DNA from: Schizochytrium sp. CCTCC M209059
Lineage: Eukaryota; Sar; Bigyra; Thraustochytrida; Thraustochytriidae
Length of the DNA: 64,000 nucleotides
Reading direction: 5' to 3'
Assembly: GCA_000818945.1 (NCBI GenBank)
Contig: KN805397.1
Coordinates: 6,530-70,529 of the forward strand
Shown: in pieces, positions 10,138 to 19,761 of the stretch
How the letters are laid out: every line of letters starts with the position of its first letter
Numbering within the stretch: position 1 is the first letter of the stretch
The notes under the pieces: generated by a model
What the model was told of the DNA's origin: nothing
What the model saw: the letters and a program-made list of their open reading frames with translations, nothing else
The model's database searches: none
Position numbers and translations under genes: made by a program

Positions 10138-12171
10138 ATGCCTGCGAGTGGGAAACGCGAGGCCGCAGAGGATGAGGCGGCGGTCGCAGCGGCGGCGCCC
10201 TCTGCCGCAAAGCGCGCCCGACTTGCCAGTGGCGAGGCCGGTGAAGCGGACGTGGTCTCCAAAGATGCCCCTGGCACCAGCGATGGTGCTGGAGCTGCCG
10301 GCGCTCCTGGAGCTGGAGCTGGAGCTGGAGCTGGCGCTGCGCCCCAGGCTTTGAGCGCCGAGGAAGCGCGCGCGAAAGCCGAGGCGTTGCGCCAGCAAAT
10401 GGAGCTCTTGCGGCAGCAAAAGCTTGCCAAGAAGAAGCTGAAAAAGACAAAACGCAAACTTGAAGCTTCGCACTCGCAGCAGCAGCAGCAGCAGCAGCAA
10501 CAAAAAGAGCAACAAATTGGAGCAAAAAGCGTAGCAGAGCTTGCCCCGTCGTCGTCGTCACCGCCATCGTCAACGACGTCGCCAAGTGGGAAGCGCAAGA
10601 GCACAGCGGCTCCTGATACGGCCCCGGAATCAAAGAAACATCGGGGAGGCAACAACGTCGAAAGTGCCCCTAGGGCCGCTACCGCATCAACCAGAAACCC
10701 TTACCTTTCGTATGCAGATGATGAGCAAGACAACCAACTGGCAGGCATCGAACCTGGCGAGAGCGCCGAGGACGTTGCACGCGACTGGGAGCGCAGGCGT
10801 GCCAGGAAACAGAAAAAGGCCTTCCAAATTGTTCCGCAGGGAAAGTATATTGAGGAGGCCAAGGCGCAGCGCGAGCACGAAGCACGTCGCGAGTACATGA
10901 AAAACCGTCGAGATCTTGACAAGCGTAGACACTTTCGGCAATTGCTGGGTGGCCAATCATCGACGTCGCAAAAGACCAACGCAGCGTCTGGACCCGCAAA
11001 GAGCGAAAATGCTATGGACACGTCTGAAGACGCGAGGACATCTCTTGTGCACAGAGCCCCACCGCCAGAAATGGAGTGGTGGGATCGAAAGGTAGTGTCC
11101 CGTCGTCGCCTCGTCAATCTCGCTCAGAAAGAAAAGAACACTAGCCAGACTGCCGAGGATGACGGTACACCTGATGAGAGCAAAGATGAAGTAAAGACGA
11201 TGACCGAGAAAACGGATGGTGGCTCGCCGCAAGACAGCAAGCGTGAGGGCGTAGATCCCAAGGATGTCGTCGACGCTGATGACGAGAATGACAATGTACA
11301 AGAGAGTGGCACCAACAAGGACGAGTCTCGAAGTAGCGAGTTTGGCTATGAGGATCTCAAGGCCAACGCGATTGTGACACTAAAGCTCGTTCAGCACCCT
11401 GCGCACATTGCCTCAATCGTGCCGTCACGGCCCGCTCCTCCCATTCCGTTGTATCTGACCAAAGAGGAGCGGAAACGGCTTCGACGACAAACCCGACGTG
11501 AAAAGCAGCAAGAGCTGCATGATCGCATCGCAGCAGGCCTCATCCCGCCACCTCCACCCAAGGTGAAGATGAGCAATATGATGCGCGTTTTGGGTGAACA
11601 GGCCGTGCTGGATCCGAGCAAGATGGAGGCCGAGGTGCGCAGACAGACGCAAGCTCGAATTCGTGATCATGAAATGCGCAACCAGGCCAACAAGCTGACG
11701 CCACAGGAGAAATGGGACAAAAAGTTGCGCAAGGTTGCTGAAGACTCGCAAGGTCCGCCCCAGGTTGCAGTGTATCGCGTATCGGAGCTGACGGAGCCGG
11801 CGACGGTCGCGGCTGGGAATCGGTTCAAGATGGACGCCAATGCGCAGAAACAATTGCTCACGGGGTGTGTGGTGATCGTGCCCGAAGCTGTGGACATTGG
11901 CGGTGGTGAAAAGAAAAAGTGCAATCTTGTTGTGGTGGAGGGTGGCGCCAAGCGACTGTATCAATTCGAGAAGCAAATGCTCCGACGCATTAAGTGGGAT
12001 CCTGATGGAAGCACTGGCAACACATGCGTCAAAGTATGGCAAGGCGTGGTGTCGACCAAGACGTGGCCACAAAGGTTTGAATTCCAAGAGTTTGCCTCGG
12101 CCAGCGAAGCCAAGATGTACTTGAGTTCTCTCGGGGTGGGCCACTATTGGGACACAGCTCTTCGTTCATGA
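10138..12171 (+). CDS. PRPF3: U4/U6 small nuclear ribonucleoprotein Prp3
   Basis: Spliceosomal tri-snRNP protein that contacts the U4/U6 duplex. Of its 677 residues, the N-terminal ~230 are low complexity: a Gly-Ala repeat (GAGAGAGAGA), a Lys-rich helix (LAKKKLKKTKRK) and poly-Gln. The conserved Prp3 domain runs from about residue 255 (NPYLSY..., then FQIVPQGKYIEEA, MEWWDRKVV) to about 540 (PLYLTKEERKRLRRQTR, GLIPPPPPKVKMSNMMRVL). A C-terminal DUF1115-type fold follows, ending WQGVVSTKTW...GVGHYWDTALRS, which matches the end of the family. No PWI domain is seen at the N-terminus, unlike human PRPF3. The start at 10138 follows a frame that is open upstream; the ATG-less lead-in looks like UTR. 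Confidence 0.9.
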   Translation: MPASGKREAAEDEAAVAAAAPSAAKRARLASGEAGEADVVSKDAPGTSDGAGAAGAPGAGAGAGAGAAPQALSAEEARAKAEALRQQMELLRQQKLAKKKLKKTKRKLEASHSQQQQQQQQQKEQQIGAKSVAELAPSSSSPPSSTTSPSGKRKSTAAPDTAPESKKHRGGNNVESAPRAATASTRNPYLSYADDEQDNQLAGIEPGESAEDVARDWERRRARKQKKAFQIVPQGKYIEEAKAQREHEARREYMKNRRDLDKRRHFRQLLGGQSSTSQKTNAASGPAKSENAMDTSEDARTSLVHRAPPPEMEWWDRKVVSRRRLVNLAQKEKNTSQTAEDDGTPDESKDEVKTMTEKTDGGSPQDSKREGVDPKDVVDADDENDNVQESGTNKDESRSSEFGYEDLKANAIVTLKLVQHPAHIASIVPSRPAPPIPLYLTKEERKRLRRQTRREKQQELHDRIAAGLIPPPPPKVKMSNMMRVLGEQAVLDPSKMEAEVRRQTQARIRDHEMRNQANKLTPQEKWDKKLRKVAEDSQGPPQVAVYRVSELTEPATVAAGNRFKMDANAQKQLLTGCVVIVPEAVDIGGGEKKKCNLVVVEGGAKRLYQFEKQMLRRIKWDPDGSTGNTCVKVWQGVVSTKTWPQRFEFQEFASASEAKMYLSSLGVGHYWDTALRS

Positions 12172-12500
12172 TGAACGGCGTTGCATGTTGATAGATACCA
12201 AAAATCGATTCAAAAAGGTAAGGGAAGTAAAATGTGAAGATGATAAAAATAGACGAGAAATTATTGAAAAGTGGTGTGAGGGTTCACGGTTTGGGACGAC
12301 GATGAGACGAAACAATAATTGATTGATTCCACGCGCTGGCGTCCGCCAGTACGACACCCGTTTCCCATAGTGACGAAGAGAAAGAAATGAATAAAGAGAA
12401 AGAGAGAACATGTCTGCGGCGGAGACAAGCAATCAAACATTAAGGCATGCATCGATGCAGCAGATCGCAATACGCACTGCTGGCTGGAGCTGCGCACACC
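12172..12500. other. Convergent 3' flank of PRP3 and SPX gene
   Basis: About 330 bp with lower GC, A/G-rich on the plus strand. No gene or RNA was recognised. Confidence 0.5.
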
Positions 12501-14746
12501 TTACTCGGAAACCTTGCGACGCTTTGTCGGAGACGGCGAAGAAGAGTTCGTGCGGGCGAGGCCGCCTTGTCCTTGCGCATTGCTGAGCAACGTGGAGATG
12601 AGAGCGCTGACGCTGCCATTACCGGGTTCTTGCTTTGCAGGAAACGAGGACGCAGCGGCCGCAAACGGTGAAGATGACCGGTAGGCAGCAGAGCCAGCGT
12701 TTGCATGCGGTTCGGTGGTGGCCTGAAACTGAGCCTGCTGCGCCAAGAGCGCCAGTGTGTCGAGGGTGCGGGAGAGAGAGAATGGAGTGGATTGACCATG
12801 GAAGAGAGCGCTCGCAGCACCTTGCCCGAGCCTTCCGGGGAGAGCACCGCTGCCATTGCCTGCCAAACCCAAGGTTGATGCAAAACCTGAGCTAGAGGGG
12901 GGTTCCTCGCTCGACGTGGAGTTGTCCTCGGAATTGTAGGCTGATTCATCGTTCTGCGCATCAACATGACCAGTGTACAGACTTGTCCTCCCTGCATCGG
13001 CAGAAAGAGCACTGGTGTTGCGCCCAATTACCGAAGATGCGCCGAACGCTGAAGATGGACGCGAAGAAGGGTCTTTGATCGTCGAAATGGGGACGTTTTG
13101 GTATATGTTGCCGCGGTCAAAAGCATTTCCGAGCCAGTTAGTACCTTTGGTCTTTTCGAGAAGAAGATGGCACTGCAAGAGCTGTTCGTGAAACTCGGGC
13201 GTTGCACTGAGCTGCAGCAGTGACTTGGGAATGAGTTGCTGCGCTGCGGCACCCTGCATCTGCCCAAATTGCGCAAAGGGAGACTCTGCTCGTTCATGCG
13301 ACTTGGCATGCTCAGTTTCCTGGCGCGACCGCGTTTGGCTGCCTGGGGAGGGCGGCGACCCGGGACGAGAGTCATTTGCAGAAGAGGCAGCGACAGCAGC
13401 CGCGACGAGGTGGTTAATAGACATGGACGGTATCGCACCTGTACTTGCACCTGTCCCAGCACCACCGACCCCGTTGGATGTATTTGCTTGAGCTTGAGCC
13501 TGTGCCACGGCGGCGGCTGCGGACTGGGCGATGCGAAGAGCCTCTTTGGCATGTGCTTGGGCTTGCGCCTCGGTATCATCGGCCTTGCGCTTACCATGCG
13601 TTGCCCCGGCTGCGGCCTTTTGGTTGGCCTCGAGCGCAGCTGTGATGGAAGCTGCTGCAGAAGATCGCATTGCCGCGTCGTTGTTGTTCCCTTGCGCTTT
13701 CGCTTTATTGGTACTGTTCGCATTCCGGTTCGTTGTGGTGCTGGTGGTGGTGGTGAGACCAGCAGCATGAGGGCCCCGCTTGGTTGCACGCGTGCCCGGG
13801 GATGAGGCCAACGATGGAGACACCTTGTCTTCACGACCCTTGGCAATGTTGTCGATGGCGCGGAACTGCTCCTCGACGCTCTTGATGGCAGACCTCAGCC
13901 AGGGATGCACCACAAAGGGCTGGCAATCCACGAGTTTGAGCAGAAACTGGTCCTTGGTTCGAAATCCCGTCGTCTTGTCGTGCTTCTTGAGGATCTTGGT
14001 GAAGCCAGCATAGTTGAGAACGGCATAGTTTTCCAGCATGAGGAGCTCCATGTGCATGCGCGTGCACATTTGCAAGAGGTCGTAATAGGCGGAGCTTTCC
14101 GCGGTAATTTTGCCCATTTCCTTGGAGTAGTCTGCCTTGAGGTTGACGAGTTTGCGCAAGGCGCGATACTCGAGATCCTTGAAGCAGGAGGCGACCTTTT
14201 TCAGTTCTTTGCGCAGCAGGAGGAAGAACCTGCGTTCATGCTCGGAGCCCTTGAGCATTTTCTTTTGGTCTTCATTTTGTTCCTTGGATTCGCGCACCCC
14301 CTCTGGAATGCGTTTAATGAGCTTTTTCAGCTGTTTGTAGTCGAGCCACATGTCCTCGCTACATAGTGTCGCGGACGCCGCGGAGGCCTGTGCATGCATG
14401 CGTAACAAAGTCCACAATCGATTCACGAGATAAGTGGATGTGGTCGAAACGTTAGTTCATCGTGTCGTCCGTCCAGAAGATGATGCCGCGCCATCCAGCC
14501 TCCGTGCTTCACGCATGCACGGACGGCTTCGCTGCCTCTCTCGGTCCCCATCTTTCCTCTGCTCCACCGCCTTTGTTCGTCACGCCCTCCTTGCTTCTCG
14601 TCCCTCCTCCTCGTCGCGCTCCTGCCCGCGCGCGCCAGCTCCCTTCGCGCCCTCGCCGTCCTCCTCGCCCCGTACGCCTTGCCGCGCCGCGCGCCGCTCC
14701 ACTCCGCCCCGCTACGTACCGCGAGTATCTGCTTCCCAAACTTCAT
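12501..14746 (-). CDS. SPX-domain protein, two exons
   Basis: Inositol-pyrophosphate/phosphate-sensing SPX domain at the N-terminus. Exon 1 (14720-14746) encodes MKFGKQILA and exon 2 is 12501-14387. The 332-nt intron starts GTACGTAGCG and ends GCATGCACAG, phase 0 on both sides. Joining gives the canonical SPX start MKFGK, then DMWLDYKQLKKLIKR; the rest of the domain (KELKKVASCF, YAVLNYAGFTKILKKHDK) follows to residue ~165. The remaining ~470 residues are Ala/Gln/Ser/Asn-rich and lack any transporter, kinase, RING or VTC module. The protein ends with a basic cluster, PTKRRKVSE, that looks like a nuclear localisation signal. This suggests a stand-alone SPX regulator of phosphate response, by inference. 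Without exon 1 the protein would lack the first helix. Confidence 0.85.
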
Positions 14747-14757
14747 CTCCTCCTCCC

Positions 14758-14844
14758 CGTCGTCGTCGCCGTCGCCGTCGCCGTCGCGGTCGCCGTCGCC
14801 GTCGCGGTCGCCGTCGCCGTCGCCGTCGCCGCCGTCGCCGTCGC
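14758..14844. repeat. GTCGCC/GTCGCG hexanucleotide microsatellite
   Basis: About fourteen 6-bp units, mainly CGTCGC with occasional CGGTCG variants, directly upstream of the SPX gene's start codon. Confidence 0.92.
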
Positions 14845-14920
14845 GCAGGCCGCGTCCCTCGCGTCGCACGCGCAGCGCAGCGCCGCGTCGAGCGTCGCGG
14901 CTTTGCTGTTCTGGCGCTGT

Positions 14921-14970
14921 GTTTGTTTGTTTGTTTGTTTGTTTGTTTGTTTGTATGTTTGTTTGTTTGT
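14921..14970. repeat. GTTT tetranucleotide microsatellite
   Basis: Twelve GTTT units with one GTAT variant. Related T/G-rich sequence continues to about 15030. Confidence 0.95.
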
Positions 14971-15561
14971 CAAAGTTAGTTTGTATGTTTGTTAAGGTTA
15001 GTTAGTTTGTTTGTCGAAGTTTATTTGTTGCTTTTTCTCTGGCTGGTTATACGTAGTTATTTGTTGGTCCTTCAAGTTGGTCGATGCTGGTTTCGCCCCT
15101 TTCCATTCTTTCGTTCTTTTCTTCTGCCTGTGGCTGGCCCATGTACGAGCGCGCGCACTGCACCAAACGACACCCACACTGTCGACCCGCGCCCATTTCG
15201 CACTTGCGCCGCGCCGCCGCAAGTCGCGCAAACACCCAAACCGCGCGCCCCGCTTTACCCCCCTTGCGCCGCCGCTTTACCTCTGTTCCCGCCCGAGGCT
15301 TTCTCGTTTCCCGCCCCGCGCGCGCTTTTCTTTCTCCCCCACCCCCTTCCCCCCACACCGCCCCCGCCCCTCCCACTGCGGGGACGGTGCGCACCTGTGC
15401 GCCGCGGCGCGCGAGTCTCCTCTTTCTTGCTCGCTTGCTGCAAGTTGCGTGCTTGCTTGCCTGCTATCTTGCTTTCCTGGCCGCCCTCGCGGCCTTCGCT
15501 CCTGCGCGCGCGGAGCAGAGCAGCAGCACCAAGCCGCGCGGCGGTGGCCGGAGGGCAGGCA

Positions 15562-15583
15562 GGCTGGCTGGCTGGCTGGCTGG
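15562..15583. repeat. GGCT tetranucleotide repeat
   Basis: Five copies of GGCT within the gene-poor region. Confidence 0.85.
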
Positions 15584-15963
15584 CGCGGAAGAAGGCGGTC
15601 AGCAGCGGCTCAGCTCGGCGGCTGAACCGGGCCGGCAGACCGTCATTAGTAAGTAAGTTTTCACCGTCCATCTCCTGTAGTAGTACTACTACTATCTATT
15701 CGTAGTCGGCCCGGGCTGTTATATGGATGGATGCCGCACGGGCAACGTTGGCCTCGTCCGCGATCTTCGTTCGGCGAGCTGCCGCGAACCTCGTCGTCTT
15801 CTCCGCGGCCGGAGAAGACAAAGGTGAGCGAGGGCGCAATGCCGCGTGCGGTGGCACGGCTTGCGAGGGCACGCGGGACGAGCGCTCCCGCTGAACTGCC
15901 CTCGCGGCGCCGTCCAAATTGGTCCGGGCCGTGCGCAGGTCGCAGAAGCCGTGTGAGCTAGCT

Positions 15964-15983
15964 ACCAGCTGCTGCAGCAGCTG
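15964..15983. repeat. 20-bp palindrome-bearing repeat, copy 1
   Basis: Identical over 20 bp to 17487-17506. Bases 3-20 of each copy form a perfect 18-bp palindrome centred on CTGCAG, with CAGCTG at both ends. Confidence 0.8.
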
Positions 15984-17486
15984 CAGCGCCGTCGCGGTCT
16001 CGAGACGCCGCTTTGCCAAAGATCGCGCTCGCCAGAATCCATCGACAGCCAGCAAAAAAGCGTGAGACTGCAGCGCATTCTGATTGATGGATGGATGCTC
16101 GTAGCGCAGGATGTTGGTCCCAAGCAACAACATTCACTCGCACTATTATTTGCAAAACCGAGGCCCCAAAGCCCCCGGAGCGGCAGCCCGAATGACGACC
16201 TGGCTGGCTACATGCACCGCAGCCCAGCCGTGCGGATTGAAAACAGCGTGGTTGGTGCAGCTGCGTCTGGCGTGGTCGGTCTTTACGCCCCGCGACCTCA
16301 AGCTTGCCATTCGCAGATGGGATGTCGGTCGCCTTCTTAAGGATCGCCTCGGTTGAAGACGCGCGCGCGACTCGCGCATGCACGCTCGCTCGCTCGCGCG
16401 CAATGGACAGTAAATCACGCGGCAGCTGTGGTCCACAGCCCTGAGACAGCACGACATTGTGGATGAAAGCTACCGGTTCAGCAGAGACAGTCGTCGAAGT
16501 GACGGTGTGTGGGGGCGCGCCGCGTGCGGCTACTACTGCGCTGTTGCTGCTGCTGCTGGGTCCGAGAGAGGAGCAGCAACACAGCAGCGCACAAGATTTT
16601 CTCTCACTCGCTGACGCATTCGCGGTAGCTGGTTTCCCTAGGTTTTAGAAGGAGCAGCAGCAGGGGCAGCAGCAGCAGCGCGATCGCATCTTGCGTGCGG
16701 CCCGGAGCAACCCCCGTGCCTCCGAGCATCCAGCGAGCGTCCAGCGGCCGCAGCGCGCCACCCTACAGAAAATGGAGGAACAAGCAGCTTTGGTAAAATA
16801 GAGAATAGGCCTAAAGGCGGTAAAAAGAAAAAAGGAAGAAAAAAGAAAGAGCGCGCACACCTCGCACGCGCCGCGGACCATTTCGGTGTGCGGCGGCTGG
16901 TTGGCTGCGAGATGTCCCTGTCGGATGCGTGACACTGTTCGTTAGCTGCAGTTGCAGCTGCAGCTTCAGGTCGGATGGAGGCTCTGCGCGAATTTGAAGG
17001 TAAAGCACGTAAGTTTTGCTACCACTCTATGCACATCCAAGCAAGCACCGCCTGCATTGGTAGTAGCTACCAGCCAATCAATGGTCGTGCGGGCCGCAGC
17101 AGCTTGGCAAGGACCAGCTGCCTGAGCAAGACATCGCTACAGCATCGTCATGGCCGGTGCAGCTCCAGCTCTAGCTCCAGTGGCCAGCCCCGCGACTTGC
17201 TGCGAATGATGGATGACTCCGGTCCACCCACGTTGTGTCTCCTGCAGCTGCTCGCTGTCGCAGAGTACTATTGCATAAAGCCCAACGCTCCACAACGACT
17301 TGAATTTTCGTCTTTGACCCCCAGGCATTGCAATTTTCTGCTCTCGACTTGACCTACTTCCCGGTGCAGAGTTGTAACCAGCCAGACATGCACAGGCGAC
17401 GCCTTCGATGCACAAATAGCCTCCCTGCTGCCCCAAATCGAAGGGTCGACACGACACTCACCACCATCACCACCACCACCACCACC

Positions 17487-17506
17487 ACCAGCTGCTGCAG
17501 CAGCTG
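17487..17506. repeat. 20-bp palindrome-bearing repeat, copy 2
   Basis: Same 20 bp as 15964-15983. It directly follows an ACC trinucleotide run at 17461-17490. Confidence 0.8.
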
Positions 17507-17688
17507 TCACAACAGCAATCAGCCCGAGACAGCATGGATCTTAACACCATCACTGTCAACGCACGCGATTATTTGAGGTCAAGCTGGTTGGAAAAGAAGA
17601 ATTTAAAAAACGAGGAAAAGAGAAAACGAAAAGAGAAACCGAGGGCGAGATTGAAGATTCGTTCGCCCACGACTAGCCTGCAGAGCAT

Positions 17689-17740
17689 CACCGCACCGCA
17701 CCGCACCGCACCGCATCGCACCGCACCGCACCGCACCGCC
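17689..17740. repeat. ACCGC pentanucleotide microsatellite
   Basis: About ten copies of ACCGC, with one ATCGC variant. Confidence 0.95.
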
Positions 17741-18338
17741 GTCGCGCGCGCGCGCATCTGTGCGTTGCCCGGCGCTGCACTACCGCCGCAGTGGTCGCTG
17801 TCGCACGCGCCGGAATGGGCCGGCCGTTCTTCTCTCTCGGGCAATGCGATGTCTGCTCGCGTTGAGCTTAGCTGCTCGCGTTGCGCGGTGTTCTTTCTTC
17901 CACGTTCGATAGCGAGCAAGAGGAAGGTTGTTGGTAAAGGAAGGGCGGCCGCGGCTGGCGTCCACCACCCATTCCGGGGCGTGCATACCTTCTGTGATGA
18001 AGATGCAAACGTTGGGCGCAAGGGCCGAGAAAGTATTGCCTGTGAGAGAGAGCCTCTATCCGTTGGTGTTGCTAGAGAGATTGATTGAGAATGTGTAATG
18101 TTGATAAATCTCGTGAGGGCTGACGAGATAGAAGGGCCGACGCATCTAGGATTGCGAATGATCAGATCCACATAGCTAATCTTGGTAATAATGGCCCGGA
18201 CTAAGCGGTCAATTCGTCTCAAAAACCTCTTACCATGTTCGGGGGCCGATTGATACGACAACGAGCAGCTGAACATGGCATTTGTTTTGCTTTTGCCGTT
18301 TAGTTACGGTTACTAGCCCTCTGGAGACCTTACTATTT

Positions 18339-19166
18339 CTACTCTTTGGTCGCGAGAATTTCGCCATTGACGTAATAAAAGCAAGCTCCAGGCTTTTCGG
18401 CCCAGTCTGCCCAGCCGTCGCTCATGCGCTGGAGATCTTCCTTCGAAGCATGGCCATACTCTTGAGCCTGCGCAGAAAAAGCGCTGTGCAGCGCGCGCTG
18501 CTGCCAGCTTTGGCCCCACTCGCGACACTCTTCAAGGGTGGTGTATGACACCGTCGAGAAATCGAGGTCTAGAGCCTTCCCTCCAAAACCCGCTTGCATT
18601 GCCCAGTGTCGCAAATATCGCCCGGCATCTGGCTGTGCCTTGTTCGAAACGCAGGTCGCACTGTACACGCGGCGCCACATGTCGACCGCCGCCATCTCTG
18701 GAAATACTAGCATGGAGCTATAGTCTGCTTCACGGACTGCCAAGACTCCGCCAGCCTTGAGGACGCGGCGCATCTCCACCAGCGCCGCTACGGGGTCCAC
18801 GAGATGCTGTAGGACCTGGTGCGTGTAAACCACATCAAAGGTCTCGTCCTCGAATGGCAACTCGTAAACACTCGCTGCTTGCACGCTGACCTTGTCGGCT
18901 ACATGAGCGCGTTCTGCCTCCGCGCGGGCGCGCTCGACAATTTCTGGCGCATTATCGAGGGCATCGACCTTGGCGCAATACTTGGCAAGCCCGGCCGTGA
19001 TCGTTCCTGGTCCGCATCCAACGTCCAGCAGTCGCGTCGAGTTCTCTTGACAAATGTTTCTGCGCAAAAGGAAGGCCGCGCACGACTCGGCCGTCCGCTT
19101 GGCGTGCGAGTTCACCACGCTTGCGTGGTGTCCGTGCGTGTACACCTCCTTCATGCCTCGCTTCAT
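18339..19166 (-). CDS. Class I SAM-dependent methyltransferase (UbiE/Methyltransf_11 type)
   Basis: Rossmann-fold methyltransferase of 275 residues. Motif I is LLDVGCGPGTIT (residues ~45-56), the acidic residue of motif II is in VDALDNAPE, then a D-containing motif (AASVYELPFEDETFDVVYTHQVLQHL) and a post-motif stretch with EMRRVLKAGGVLAVREADY. The order and the YTHQVLQHL segment fit small-molecule methyltransferases of the UbiE/COQ5 class. The substrate cannot be told. The frame is open upstream to a TGA near 19323 but has no ATG before 19166, so the start is set there. Upstream in-frame sequence (SDIYEVAGQDT) looks coding, so an additional 5' exon is possible. The gene is in tandem with the PiggyBac-like gene on the same strand, 595 bp away. 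Confidence 0.8.
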   Translation of the reverse strand: MKRGMKEVYTHGHHASVVNSHAKRTAESCAAFLLRRNICQENSTRLLDVGCGPGTITAGLAKYCAKVDALDNAPEIVERARAEAERAHVADKVSVQAASVYELPFEDETFDVVYTHQVLQHLVDPVAALVEMRRVLKAGGVLAVREADYSSMLVFPEMAAVDMWRRVYSATCVSNKAQPDAGRYLRHWAMQAGFGGKALDLDFSTVSYTTLEECREWGQSWQQRALHSAFSAQAQEYGHASKEDLQRMSDGWADWAEKPGACFYYVNGEILATKE

Positions 19167-19761
19167 CGTGTCTTGCCCAGCAACCTCGTAGATATCGCTC
19201 AGGCTGCTGTCTCGACGGCCAACTCTTCTTGCCTTGCAAGCAGGTCTGCTGCACCACACAGCGTGCAGCCAATGCGGCGTTGCCGACGGCCTCTGCTGCC
19301 CACGGGAGGATCGTCGTGCTCACTGCTGCCGGCGCCTCGCGCAGAACGTTGCGTTACTGGGTGCTTTGAGATTGGCTCTTTGCGACTAGATCCTTGTGCA
19401 GGCTGCGTCCCAAAACCTGGAACTGAATCTCGCACGCGAAGTAACCTGACATGCATGGAGGGGTGGGGTCGGGTGCATTGAGATTGGCCAACAACGAAAG
19501 CAGAAGCTGGGATTACGATGGGAACGAATTGACATCAACCGCCCCTTTCTCCATCGCAAAGAACGAGCTCCTCGAAACAAAGTTGAACGAAATAAAAGGC
19601 GCTCATAGCCTTGGTCCTCACGCACCACAAGTGTGAAAATAATGTGCGCTCCCGCTCCAAGCGGAACGCAGTTGAACAAAAGGCTAGCATCAAGAAAAAA
19701 GGTTCGAGTTTATCAGTCAGTCAATCAATCAGTCAAAGTATAGACTTTCTCTGGACGATGC
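19167..19761. other. Intergenic flank with TCAG/TCAA repeat
   Basis: About 600 bp holding the methyltransferase promoter and the 3' flank of the PiggyBac-like gene. A TCAG/TCAA tetramer run lies at 19713-19736. No gene was recognised. Confidence 0.5.

Larger units (their letters stand above)
14747..18338. other. 3.6-kb region without a recognisable gene
   Basis: Between the 5' end of the SPX gene and the 3' end of the methyltransferase. It holds GTCGCC, GTTT, GGCT, ACC and ACCGC repeats, a repeated 20-bp palindrome-bearing element (15964 and 17487), and a Lys/Phe-rich frame near 17600. I checked all long frames: none shows a domain, and codon content looks like composition noise. An unrecognised multi-exon gene or a non-coding transcript cannot be excluded. 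Confidence 0.5.

Noticed and set aside
15696..16133. 145-codon minus-strand frame in the gene-free region
   Set aside because: No domain, composition like the flanks, no start context or splice support.
17569..18276. 235-codon minus-strand frame
   Set aside because: Contains peptide derived from the ACCGC repeat and a Phe/Lys-rich end from A/T-rich DNA; no conservation seen.
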